From positions 9,692,001 through 9,756,000 of the forward strand of contig JAWQUS010000003.1 of NCBI GenBank assembly GCA_036365455.1: a stretch of 64,000 bases of DNA, in the 5' to 3' direction. The notes beneath the pieces were generated by a model that was not told the DNA's origin, made no database searches, and worked only from the letters and a program-made list of their open reading frames with translations. A program made the position numbers and the translations under genes. How positions within the stretch are numbered: the stretch's first letter is position 1; every line of letters begins with the position of its first letter. Of this stretch, positions 1 through 11,000 are shown piece by piece. Source of the stretch: Macrosoma leucophasiata (lineage: Eukaryota; Arthropoda; Insecta; Lepidoptera; Hedylidae).

Positions 1-49
1 GCCCACAATACTACCCACATGTCCGGACTGGAGGCCCTCCTGCCGATAT
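1..49 (+). repeat. 3' end of the left LTR (partial)
   Basis: These 49 bases are identical to 4181-4229. The rest of this LTR lies outside the window. The exact LTR end is uncertain by a few bases, because the flank after the right copy continues as an AT dinucleotide run. Confidence 0.6.
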
Positions 50-64
50 CAGAAGTGGGATTCA
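47..64 (+). other. Candidate primer-binding site
   Basis: The stretch reading TATCAGAAGTGGGATT directly follows the left LTR end. It resembles the TATCAGAAGTGGGAT core of primer-binding sites in several insect Gypsy-group elements. Its position immediately inside the LTR supports the call; the matching tRNA is not assigned here. Confidence 0.5.
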
Positions 65-840
65 CTCGAGCGAAAATATGATGAAAATACGCAGAGTGGA
101 TTATTTTTTTTAGATCAACAAGTTGACGACCTACCCTCAACTGAAAAAAAAAAAAGTGTCAAATTTCAAAGAGCATCAAATCGTTCAAACAATTGCTGCC
201 GAGTTCGCTGGTCGCCTCAGCTGGGCCTCCCTTATGGGTCTCACCTGGCTGGGTGGACCGCACTGGCCACAGAAAGAATGAGGTAGTCCAGTGCCAACCA
301 AAAGTGGTTAACCTAGAAAACCAAACCAAAGTACTGGGATTTGAAACTACAATGGAGACTTAACACCGTAGTGCTGTGATTGCATGGTACACTACTTTGC
401 CAATATACCTGGCTGGAAGTTGAAGTATGCAGCAGAGGTTGTGGTGCGCATACCACTGCAGATTGGATCATGGAAATCTATGCTGGAGAGCGATGAGCAG
501 ATTTCAACACTTCAATCGGACATGCATTCTACATTTGGTGAGTCGTTTTCATTTTGTTATGACCTCGCAACAGCTGATGAATGGGTTCAATTCCCAGGTC
601 ATGGTGAATCGGTACAAATCACCAATTTGTGGCATTTCCCGTTGAAAATGTTTTCAATGTAATCCTATGCCTAGAGTTGAAATTTAACCTAACACATGGT
701 TAAGTTTAGAAAATGGCTAATTTCATTCCCTCTATCGGGGTAGATAGTTTGAAAAAGTTAGTCAAACGGTAAAGTTGATAATGGTTTCACATGTGGGTAA
801 TTACGGGAAGAAATTATAGTATCCTTGTGATTTAATAAGT

Positions 841-1010
841 GTGGTCTCTCCTGCTTTAGTGGGTGACGACTATCACTGTTATGTGGTCTTTCCTGCTTTT
901 GTGGGTAACGATCATCACTGTTCGTTTAATGTGTATGTGGTCTTTCCTGCTTTTGTGGGTAACGATCATCACTGTTCATCTTAATGCTGTAGGAATCTTA
1001 CCTGCTATTG
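841..1010 (+). repeat. Irregular tandem repeat inside the LTR element
   Basis: Four units each start with a GTGGTCT(C/T)TCCTGCTTT-like stretch, at 841, 883, 937 and (diverged) 989. The spacings are 42, 54 and 52 bases. The units share a GTGGGTAACGATCATCACTG core, and the second and third are nearly identical. No protein motif is seen. It may be an internal regulatory or untranslated repeat of the retroelement. Confidence 0.7.
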
Positions 1011-2221
1011 TGGGCTAAACAAATTCTTATGATTAGGTAGCGGACACTGAGACTCAAGTACCAATTGATATGATGTGACGAATATTGAAAACGTTGTGTG
1101 TGAACATGTGTGTACAGGTTCTTGGTTCACGGGTTTCGTGACTATGCCAGAGTATCAGTGTGTTGACTCTGGGTGGAATATGAGATGATTTGGCATTCCT
1201 GGAGGGAAGTGCTGGTTGTTGAGTTGTTGGCCATGAACGAGACACCTGTGTTAATTTGTTCGATAATGTAAATTTCGTTGTGATGAGATTTTATTAACAT
1301 GAAGTCTGTCAATGATACTTGATATTAGAAAGTGTTGTGTTATTTACCGAGATATTAAATAATTTGATAAAACTGATGAAATAATTTAGTGAACTTGAAA
1401 ATGGTGCGGCTGAGGTGACATTATAGGTAGTTGCCCGAGAACCTAAATACTTCTTGAGATAAGACAGTTTCAATCAGGTAATGATGATGAGGGTGGTGAA
1501 TTTTCGTTTAGCTGGTCAGAACCGAAACAGTAGCCATTAGTGAACGGTGCTCAGATGGCACGGGGATGCCATGTAGGTACGAGCCGTAGTACATTGGGAG
1601 TTTGGCTCAACAATTTGGTGTCTGCTTTAGGAAATCCATGGACGCGCGGTAATATGTATGGCGGTGTATTGTATGCGTGCCAATATAGAAGGTTATTGCG
1701 TGTTCAGGTTGTAGGGGATGGATAATGAGAAGTCCAAGTTGGTGATCACCATATAATGCGGAATTTACACTGTTACATATTTGCGAATCCTTTAGGTGGG
1801 TTGAGTTGCGTGTGCGCGGCACTAAGGTGTAGGTGTAGGGACAACTGACGACGCAACGCTACGCTATGCTCGCGGCGCCGTCCGGATGGTTATATTATAA
1901 TGCTTAATAATGTGACGCTACATATGGTAGGCGCCGGTTGAAGTTAGATTCTTCAAGAGACCGTAAAGTCCGTGAGACTCGGAGATAACAAACGGGGTTT
2001 TGTCGGGAGTTTATGGGCCATGTATAAGTTTTTTCTACTCCGCGATTTTAATCGTTATACCGACTTTTGTAACAATTCACATAGATGTTACAGGAAAGCT
2101 CAATGGCAGTAGTGATCTTAAAGAATGTTTTCGTTTTTATAGATGAGTTCTCTAAATATGTGATACTCAGGCACTCCTTAAGAATTAATACTGGGAGAGC
2201 AATTAACGCTCTCAAGACAAC

Positions 2222-2410
2222 CACATGACCAGCCAGTTGGTTCAGCGGTGTGTGTTGACAGTTTCAATCGAGGCTCAGGGGTTCGATCCCCGTACCGCTG
2301 CAAATGTTTGTGTGGCCTACGGGTGCTGATTCCGGGTTTGGGTGTTTGTGTGAGTGTTGTGTGTGTGTAACGGCACCCACGACACTTGGGTAGAAGTGTA
2401 AGCGGATTTA
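2222..2410 (+). repeat. tRNA-like SINE fragment
   Basis: An A-box-like stretch (near 2232-2248) is followed by a clear B-box, GGTTCGATCCC, at 2280-2290. This spacing is usual for a tRNA-derived RNA polymerase III promoter. The sequence does not fold into a full cloverleaf: the CAGCGGT that would pair with ACCGCTG lies in the D-arm region. A tRNA-derived SINE is therefore more likely than a functional tRNA. A unique tail runs to about 2410 and includes a GTGTGTGT run. Confidence 0.5.
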
Positions 2411-2611
2411 AAGTATTTAAATAAAAAATTTCAAGCGAGTCCTATGGAGTTTTTTAATAGGTAGAGTAGCTAGACGTTTAAATTTATTAACTGTAGACGA
2501 TCACGAAGTTGAAGTAAATGTTGAAAACGAAAAACAAGGCTAAGGTGACTTCATTTATTCTTAGGAGATTACTTTTTATTAGCAAATCATGATCGGAATT
2601 AAACCAAATTG

Positions 2612-2700
2612 GCACTTAAGTATAAAGGTCCTTATGAGGTCATTGAAACATTGGCTAGATAGGTACTTATCATCTTAAACTCGATGGTTGATGTTCACTC
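2612..2700 (+). pseudogene. Remnant of retroelement integrase C-terminus (GPY module)
   Basis: One + frame from about 2618 reads KYKGPYEVIETL and then meets a stop. A second frame continues with GTYHLKLDG. This is the pattern of the GPY/F module at the C-terminal end of Gypsy-group integrases, which sits just before the 3' untranslated part of such elements. The frame change and stop show it is dead. It is the best coding evidence that the surrounding 4-kb unit is a retroelement. Confidence 0.5.
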
Positions 2701-2911
2701 CCTCAGTCTAATATACCTAGGTACTGAGCCGGATCCATGTCCATCTGACGATAATGATGGTAGGACATTCAAAATAGTCCTAGCGTGGTGGCTATATACG
2801 AATTTTGTAGGTACTTTAGCGTATTGTGTTGTTGAGTAGAACAATTGTGTGTAAGATATCAAAGGCGAGGTGTCCGCTTTAAGATGGTCTGAAGGGCGAA
2901 TTGGCCTCTGG

Positions 2912-3043
2912 GACAGCATTACTAAGTGGCGAGGTGGCCAATCAGACAGCATTGCTAAATGGCGAGGTGGCCAATGTGACAGCATTACTAAATGGCGAGG
3001 TGGCCAATCTGACAGCATTGCTAAACGGCGAGGTGGCCGTACA
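2912..3043 (+). repeat. 33-bp minisatellite, four units
   Basis: Four head-to-tail units of exactly 33 bases start at 2912, 2945, 2978 and 3011, with diverged partial units on both sides. Each unit contains GGCGAGGTGGCC. Because 33 is a multiple of three, open frames persist on both strands as 11-residue repeats (+ strand DSI.KWRGGQ.; - strand MLSDWPPRHL.). These are a by-product of the period and are not evidence of a protein. Confidence 0.85.
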
Positions 3044-3770
3044 GACAGTGGTGATGTTGATTGCTTTGTGGCGAGTTGGCTTTTCAGACAAGTTTCATAT
3101 AGGTTGATAGATGGTGAGGTGGATGTCTCGATATGAGTTGGCAGTTAAGATTATTATGGATGATGATGTTGAATGACTGTACTTCCTGTTTGACTTAGGA
3201 TGTAACAAAAGGAGTTACACAAAACATGTTTAAAGTAACAACGGAAGAGGAGGATTTACATTGTCAGGAGTAGCCGAGCTATGTCGTACAAAATGTTTTG
3301 TCTCTTTGTGAGGGCGTGAATAATTTGTTTAAAGCGTTACTAGTTATCTGAGATGCCGAGAAAAGCACAAGATGATTTGTGGTAGTGATAACTTGAGATC
3401 GATTCTAGTAATGTCAGGTAGGCCGAGCTAAATACGGTTACTGCCTGTCCTTTGGGCTTAAAAGCAATACCTTACTTTAGTGGTTGATAATGACGATTAG
3501 ATACAACGGCGAATTAATTACGTCATAGTTGGGCCAATAAAGGCCTAGTGAACTATCATACTCTCAGAGATGTTTCCTTGTTACAGGTAATCGCATCGCA
3601 CGAGGACGTGCGAATTGTCAGTATGGCCGTGTCGGAGTGGAACCTGAATGTGACTGCTGGCGCCATCTGGTTTGTCGGAGACGTAACCTAATTATGACTA
3701 GGGTAGATTGTTCAATAGAGAATTCTAGGTGGCGCCACGGTCGGCGTAGGTTCTTGAAATTGTTATCTTA

Positions 3771-3780
3771 GAGGGGATAG
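3771..3780 (+). other. Candidate polypurine tract before the 3' LTR
   Basis: The run GAGGGGATAG immediately precedes the presumed LTR start. Its place and composition fit the plus-strand primer of an LTR retrotransposon. The run is short, so the exact LTR boundary is provisional. Confidence 0.4.
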
Positions 3781-4229
3781 TTACTAGCCGATATCGGGTT
3801 TATAAAGGCTAGAAAATAGTTCATGACGGTCAGTCATAGAGTAACAGTCAGTCAGTCACAGTCACACAGTTGAATCAAATTATTATAGCGCAGTTATGCT
3901 GCCAGTTAGAACAGTGAACGTCAGTGATATTAAAGTGATATAAAGCGGGTAGTCCTGAACTTGTGATAGTAGTACTCGTAGTATCGTATCCTGATAAATA
4001 TGGTTGCCCGGTCCGAAGGGTTTCTTGCCCGTTCTTCCCTGCCGGAAGTAATCGAATGGGCGGATCTTTGGCAATATACGACTTTATTCTGCCAACCTGT
4101 GCTTTATTTCATCATCCGCTCGAGTACCCACCTACAGATGCCCACAAACACGAGTAACATGTCGGCTTATGGAAAGACACGCCCACAATACTACCCACAT
4201 GTCCGGACTGGAGGCCCTCCTGCCGATAT
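3779..4229 (+). repeat. Right (3') LTR of the decayed element, approximate start
   Basis: The right end is fixed by the 49-base identity with the window start. The left end is placed after the purine run. A TATAAAGG box at 3801 lies near the start, as expected for U3. CAGTCAGTCAGTCACAGTCA-type short repeats follow at about 3826-3870. The LTR would be about 450 bp. An earlier start cannot be excluded because the left LTR is not available for comparison. Confidence 0.45.
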
Positions 4230-4260
4230 ATATATAGGAATGGAAGAAATATTCAAATCT

Positions 4261-4575
4261 AGCTGTGCCCGCGACTTCGTCCTCGTGAGAATTTATGATT
4301 GTTCAGTACATACCCAGACGAAGTCGTGGGCGCAGCTAGTATAAAAGTAGCCTAAGTTACTCCTTATTACATCAGCTATCTGGCAGTGAAAGTCCCGTCA
4401 AAATCGGTCCAGCCGTTCCCCAGATTAGTGGGACAGACAGACAGAAAGACAAAAATTGTAAAAAATGTTGTTTTGGTATATGTACCGTGCGTACTTAAGA
4501 ATTTAGTAAAAAGCTGTTATTTTTATATTACAAACAGACACTACAATTTCATTTATTTGTGTAGATGTATAGTTT
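4261..4575 (+). repeat. SINE-like repeat with a terminal hairpin (copy 1)
   Basis: It begins with AGCTGTGCCCGCGACTTCGTC. About 30 bases later comes the near-perfect inverse GACGAAGTCGTGGGCGCAGCT, so the head folds into a stem of about 21 bp. The body has the lepidopteran pattern AAAAGTAGCC...AAATCGGTCCAGCCGTTC...GACAGACAGACAG. The same unit, inverted, is found at 28418-28690 plus 29950-29987, where a mariner splits its hairpin loop. Two copies sharing the hairpin show that it belongs to the repeat. Confidence 0.75.
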
Positions 4576-7500
4576 TACGTTAAATCTAGGAATGTTTCTG
4601 AAGAAACACTCATTTTCATCATGAGAGCTTAAAATGATAACAATTGTGAAATTTAAGAAACATCATAAATTGATCTTAATGTTACATTTGACTGCAGAAG
4701 ATACTCTTTCTAATAAGTGTGAATACAGATACAACATCCCGCTCTTTAAATGTTTTACTCAATTGATCTTATTAGCAATGGTATCAGTTGTTTATTTCAG
4801 TTGAAATTTCATTAAGTGAATAGTTCCATATTGGTCGTCGGACCAATGTAGTTAATTGAATGGCTTTGTTTTGTTTGCCACATTTATGGAATGGCAGTTC
4901 GGATAACCGTAGAATACTACTTTGGGGAAAATAGCTGACTATCATAATTATTGACTAATGCCATAACAGTCAAAATGCTTAGCCAAGTGAATTGGCATAA
5001 TTTAAAATGCCCCAAAATTGTGAAATACATAAATATAACATCTATGTGTTTACTGTCGGTGTTATAATAAAACAAGTAACGAAGAAGATAAACAACGTGC
5101 AGAAAACGTGAAAAATATTTCAAATATCGTCATTATTTAGAATATATTGTTATTCTGTTGTCAAATGTCGTAAATAATTTTGTCAACAATATTCAGTTCT
5201 TTAAGAGCACCCTAAAAGTTGTCTGCTCCAAAGGTAATAACTGCCCCGTCCTCTCTATCTTCGGAATAATCCCTAACAACCTGCGAAACTATTTCTTTGT
5301 GCCCAACCTCATAGTTTTCAAATTAAAGCAGTTTGTGTGGAAAGCCCGTATATACTCCGAAACTTTAATGGAACTTATATTAGGTACCTACCTAATTTTA
5401 GAACAGTTATCTGTTTAGTAATTTGCGTCAATAATTGTTTCTTATTCTGTAAATAGGTATTAGAATATTAATCTGCCACCAAAATCGTTGCATTTTGTGC
5501 TAATACCGTTATTCCAAGCATAGATATTAGGTGTGATAGATATTGATGTCATTACTCCTAAACATTTTTAAGTAGACCAAAACTGGGACTTCGAAAATAT
5601 AATTAATATTATCTATATATATCTGAGAATTACTGAACTTACTCCTAAGTGAAGATGATTGTTGGATAGAATTTAAACATCTCAATTAAGTGAAAATGTT
5701 GAAATTTGAAAAAGAGGTGTCAAGATAGCTTCATGCCAACGATTTACTGTCGGTTTAGTTCAAACATAATTGCACAGATCGAGTACTATTGAACGATATT
5801 CGATTCTTCACGTCCATACAGTAACAGTAATCCAATCAGCATCAGGTGGGGAATATAACGCTAATCACGTTATTTGCGAATTCTATGGCTTCCGCATATT
5901 GAGCTTCAAATACTGATTTTCGAGTAGATAGACTATTTAGAATGCAATTAGGATCTTAGTAGTCTATTGGATCTGATTCTCGTTGGAATATGGTTACTCT
6001 TTTACCCATTGTACCGACTAACGAAATGTGATTTTAACATTTTAAAGTTTATTTAAGGTATAAAAGTGTCTTTAATTATTGGTGTTATTGTTAACACCAA
6101 TAATTATATAAATGCGCAGAAAATGCACAAAATTCCTGAGAAACTCTTCATTCTTCTTATGTTCCTAATCGAATTAAGCTGGAATTTCTAGGACATTCGT
6201 CATAGACATTTCTTTATTGTAATTATGCTATCCCGTTCGTCAGCATACTAAAATATTAGATTTTAAATATTTCGGCACGAGAAATGCAAACTTCTATTTT
6301 GGATTCTTCCAAATTGCAGTGACTTCTTCTATCTTCACTTTTCTCTTCATCGTTATTGATTCTGGAGTGTTTCTAACATGTGGGGGTTTGTTTATTTCTC
6401 TAGCCTTCGGATTAGACACTACATAAAACAGATAGTTTGTTTGCAACTTAATAAATAGCTCACACGTTAAAGCTCGAAGTACGACATCTTCAAGGACTTA
6501 GTAGTTATAACAGATGTGAGCTGGAAGACTTGGTTGGGTCTTATTTACGGGCTCCACCGTAACATAAATACACGGTCGGATTAAAGTATTCAGCGGCTTA
6601 GAAAATATTGCCCGTTGTATTTTCTGCGCGATTGTACTTTCCTTAAGTGTAAAAGTTTGCTCGTTTTGTGGAGACACTGGTGGACAGACTTCTTGATCAA
6701 TTTACAATAGGGAATCACTGTGGGATGACTTTTTTACTTAAATATTTAAAATGGGGATGAAATTGATTTCTTTGGAAATTCGCTTTGTTTTGTTAGCATG
6801 CCGTACTCGTTTTCTTGAAATTTTTTTCCACATGTATATTTTATAATTTCGAATACGTATAATTTCTGATATCAAAAACTAAAAATAAACATAAGTGTTG
6901 TTTGAGGATAATGCTGCTTCTTATAAAAACGGTAGCATGATACTTACAATAGCAATTATTTTTTTCTGCCGAGAAAAAATCAGTATACTTTATTATCTTC
7001 TACGTGTGTATGCGATGTATACTTAGTACTAACCGGCTTACGTCAGTATTTGTTTGATGATGCAATCTGGAGCACTAAGTACCTATGTGTTTTCGTAACA
7101 CATTTGTTCCTATTGTTCTGGACCACTAATTATGACTAAAGGTGCATCCATACCGCATTTACTTTTTGTTGAACAATATTGTTGCTGAGAATACTGAGCA
7201 ATACTCGATAGCTATTTATTTATTATGAGTATTATAATGTTATGTGGCCTTATTTTTGAAAACAGTTTCAATGCAGTAAAAATCAATAATATTGAGACAC
7301 ATCCGTTATCTGCAGAAATTTGGAAACATAGGACGTGAAACTCGCCTGGAGTTGAAAGTATCTTTTTGATTTATTTTGTTAATTCAAGTATGTTATATGT
7401 ATGAGCTCAATGAGCCACATTCTAGGAAAGGTAACAATTAATTAAAAAAGTTACAGACAGCGCCTACCTGATGTTACCGGACCTATTGCGTAATATTACT

Positions 7501-7993
7501 CAATAGTAAGCTGTGGTGTATATGCACCATAATATGGCCGATGAGAAATGATTTCAAATACTTAAATCATCAGATGGTTTCAAATTTCCGTAAGTAATTT
7601 CTGCGAAAGTTTAAAATAAATATTTAACAACTTTCGTATTAAACAAATTCTTCCTATAAACGCAAGCTGTGAAAAGCACGTTTTAGGTAATATTTCCCTG
7701 CAAAAATTGTAACGCTTTTTCCATAAATCAGTTAAAAGTATTTTTTCATTTCTTTTTTAGTAGTTATAAGTTTTGTTTACTATTAGAGGGCAAACGAATA
7801 AGTTATTCATTTGTATTGTACCTTACATCCGATCATATATAATCAAGTGATAGTTAAGTTCGTAATTTTTCTTTACTATCTCACTTAGGTACCTATTTAT
7901 TCTCATTAGGCATATTACCTCGATCTACGTTCTGATCGTTGGTCATTTAGATTGTACGAAAGATAAGTGGAACTGGTTTAAAAAAGCCTTTGT
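4576..7993. other. Gene-free AT-rich stretch
   Basis: No coding region, recognised repeat or RNA gene was seen, apart from the small perfect palindrome at 6073-6106. The only open frames are short and lack any motif or codon pattern. Confidence 0.6.
6073..6106. repeat. Perfect 15-bp inverted repeat
   Basis: TAATTATTGGTGTTA is followed after four bases by its exact reverse complement. It is too short for a typical pre-miRNA and has no element around it. It may be chance or a binding-site palindrome. Confidence 0.6.
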
Positions 7994-8003
7994 TGATGTA
8001 AAT

Positions 8004-11000
8004 CATCATATCAGCCATAAGACGTCCACTGCTGAACATAGGCCTCCCCCAAGGACCTCCATGCCGACCGATCGGAAGCGACGTGCATCCAGCGGGTACC
8101 TGCAGCCTTGATCAGGTCGTCGGTCCATCTTGCAGGTGGACGTCCTACGCTGCGTTTGCCGATACGTGGTCTCCACTCGAGAACCTTTCTGCCCCAGCGG
8201 CTATCGGTTCTCCGAGCTATGTGCCCTGCCCATTGCCACTTCAGCTTGGAAATCTGCTTGGCTATGTCAGCGACTTTCGTTCGCCTACGGATCTCCTCAT
8301 TTCTGATTCGATCCAGTAGGGAAACGCCGAGCATAGCCCTTTCCATTGACCGCTGAGTGACTTGGAGCTTTCGTACGAGACCCATAGTGAGAGACCACGT
8401 CTCGGCACCGTAGGTCATCACCGGTAAAACGCACTGGTTAAAGACTTTCGTCTTCAAGGACTGCGGGATGTTTGACGAGAAAACGCTCCTTAACTTCCCG
8501 AACGCTGCCCAGCCGAGTTGGATTCGGCGAATGACCTCTTTCTCGAAGTTCGACCTGCCTAGTTGTATGGTGTGTCCTAAATAGACATATTCGTCGACAA
8601 CTTCGAGGATCGAGTTCCCAACGGATACTGGAGTGGGCGATACAAGGTTATTAAACATGACCTTGGTCTTATCCATGTTCATTTTAAGGCCCACTCTTTG
8701 GGACACTCGATTGAGGTCTTCGAGCATTGTGCTGAGATCTTCCAGCGACTCTGCCATGACTATAATATCGTCGGCAAACCGAAGGTGAGTGATGTATTCG
8801 CCGTTGACATTGATGCCTAGTCCTTGCCATTCCAGGAGCTTGAAGGCGTCTTCCATTGCATTGGTGAAGAGCAGGGGTGAAATGACATCTCCCTGTCTTA
8901 CTCCCCTCTGCAAAGGAATCGCCCTCGTGCATTGGTCCTGTACTCGGACTGACATGGTGGCGTTTTTATACAGACACTTCAACACTTCGATGTACCGATA
9001 GTCAATGTGGCAACGCTGTAAAGACTGCAGCACAGCCCATGTTTCAACCGAATCAAAGGCTTTCTCATAGTCCACGAACGCTAAGCATAATGGCCGGTTA
9101 TACTCCTCGGACTTCTGTATAACCTGCCGCAGCGTGTGTATGTGGTCTATGGTACTATAGCCTTTTCGGAAACCGGCTTGTTCGGGAGGCTGGAAGTCAT
9201 CAAACCTGCGAGCGAGACGGTTCGTGATCACCCTCGAAAACAGCTTGTAGACATGGCTCAGAAGCGAGATGGGTCTATAGTTCTTCAATAGGGCTTTATC
9301 ACCTTTTTTGAAGAAAAGCACCACCACGCCTCTGTTCCATGCTTCTGGCGTAGTACCTTCGAATAGGACGGAATTAAAGAGCTTCTGAAGGACTTTCAGT
9401 AACGGTGATCCACCCGCTTGCAGAAGCTCTGTAGTGATTCCGTCCTCTCCAGGCGCCTTGTTGTTCTTAAGCTGTTTGAGGGCCATCCTAATCTCGTACA
9501 GGCTGATGTCCGGGATATCTTCGGTATAGTGTCGGGTTAATTTGGCTCTCGGGTCTCTAACCAAATCAGAGGCAGGTTGTGCGACCGAGGTATATAACTG
9601 CCCATAGAACCTCTCGATCTCCCGCAATACCTCAGGCTTAGTCGACGCTAAACTGCCGTCCTCTGTCTTCAGCTGCATCAGCCGGCTCTGTCCAATAGAC
9701 AGATCCCTTGCAAACACTTTGGAGCCCTTGTTTCTCTCTATCGTTTCCTCAACACATTTTGTGTTGAAGGATCTGATATCGTGCCGCAAGGACTGTTGGA
9801 TCTGTCTATTAAGTTGCCGGTATTTTTCAGCTTCATCAGAGGTCTGCAGTGTCATTGAGCGTCGTTCTGCCATAAGGTTGAGGGTTTGATCGGTTAGTTT
9901 TTGAGGTCTATTTCGTCGGCGAGTTTTAAAGTATTTATACCCCACCGACTGGACAGTTTCTACCAACCTGTCATTCATATCGTCCACTGAGATGCAATCC
10001 TCCAGGCAAGCAAAGCGATTTTTCAATTCGAGCTGAAAGCTCTCGGGGTTTTGTATGTGAGAAATAGTAGGTCGGAGCGTAGACTTCATTAGACGAGATC
10101 TTTCGATCTTGATGTTTAAATTCAATGTGCCCCTAACCATTCGGTGATCACTTCCGGTTTTCACCCTGTGAATCACGGAGACATCATTGAATATGTGTTT
10201 CTTGTTGGTCATAATGAAGTCTATCTCATTTTTTGTGGAACCGTCTGGGCTCATCCAGGTCCATTTCCTATGAGGCGGCTTCTTGAAAAAGGAGTTCATC
10301 ATAAAAAGTTCCTCCTTCTCCAGAAAATTGGCCAGCCTCTGGCCCCTAGGGTTCCGATTCCCACATCCAAATTGCCCCACTCTCAGCTCATTATCGCATC
10401 CCTTGCCCAGCTTTGCGTTGAAGTCTCCCATTACAACAGTGAAATACGTTTTGGAAGTATGTATGGCCCTACTTATGTCCTCATACATAGCTTCTACCTC
10501 GTCGTCCGGGTGTGCCGAGGTCGGTGCGTAGACCTGGATGACCTTCAAGGAATATCTCTTGGATATTCTGAGTATCAGGTACGCGACCCTACTCGACACA
10601 CTCGTGATGCATTCAATGTTGTTAACGAGAGACTTGTGGACGATAAACCCGACACCACCTTGGGACTGCTGGTCGCCCTCCCGGTAGTAGAACAAGTTGC
10701 CAGACTTCAGGGTTATCGTGTCCTCTCCCTCTCTACGGACTTCAGATAGACCTAAGATATCCCAGTGCAACTTGTTCAATTCTTCTTCCAGCTCAGCAAT
10801 TTTCTCGTCCGTCCTTAACGTGCGTGTATTGTATGTTACCAGTGATAACCTACGTCGGTTTTCCGTTGTGCATGCCGAAGTCGTTTGACGGAAGCGACTC
10901 ACCCGGAGATTCTTAGCACCCCTGGCTCCAGAGCTCGACCAGCGCCCGTCTACGCCGGTTTTGCTACTGGAGCCGCCGGGCACTTGGGGCCTTTTCCTCG

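Larger units (their letters stand above)
1..4229 (+). mobile_element. Decayed LTR retrotransposon, left end cut by the window edge
   Basis: The first 49 bases of the window recur exactly at 4181-4229, which fits the two ends of a pair of LTRs. Directly after the left copy is a primer-binding-site-like stretch, and before the right copy is a short purine run. This arrangement, with the element reading on the + strand, is that of an LTR retrotransposon with about 3.7 kb inside. The interior has lost nearly all coding capacity: only an integrase C-terminal remnant near 2.6 kb is recognisable, and the other frames are short. It also holds two tandem-repeat blocks and a tRNA-like SINE. It may be a non-autonomous (LARD-like) element mobilised by a relative, because the visible LTR part is identical while the interior is not coding. 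The family assignment (Gypsy, mdg3-like) is inference. Confidence 0.6.

Noticed and set aside
384..662. 92-codon frame as a Gag remnant
   Set aside because: No Gag motif or zinc knuckle is recognisable; only its place inside the retroelement suggests it.
2228..2302. Functional tRNA gene
   Set aside because: A and B boxes are present but the acceptor and anticodon stems do not fold; a SINE is more likely.
2912..3043. CRISPR-like array
   Set aside because: The units are contiguous without spacers and lie in eukaryotic retroelement DNA.
10144..10749. 201-codon + strand frame
   Set aside because: Antisense shadow of the RTE endonuclease region.
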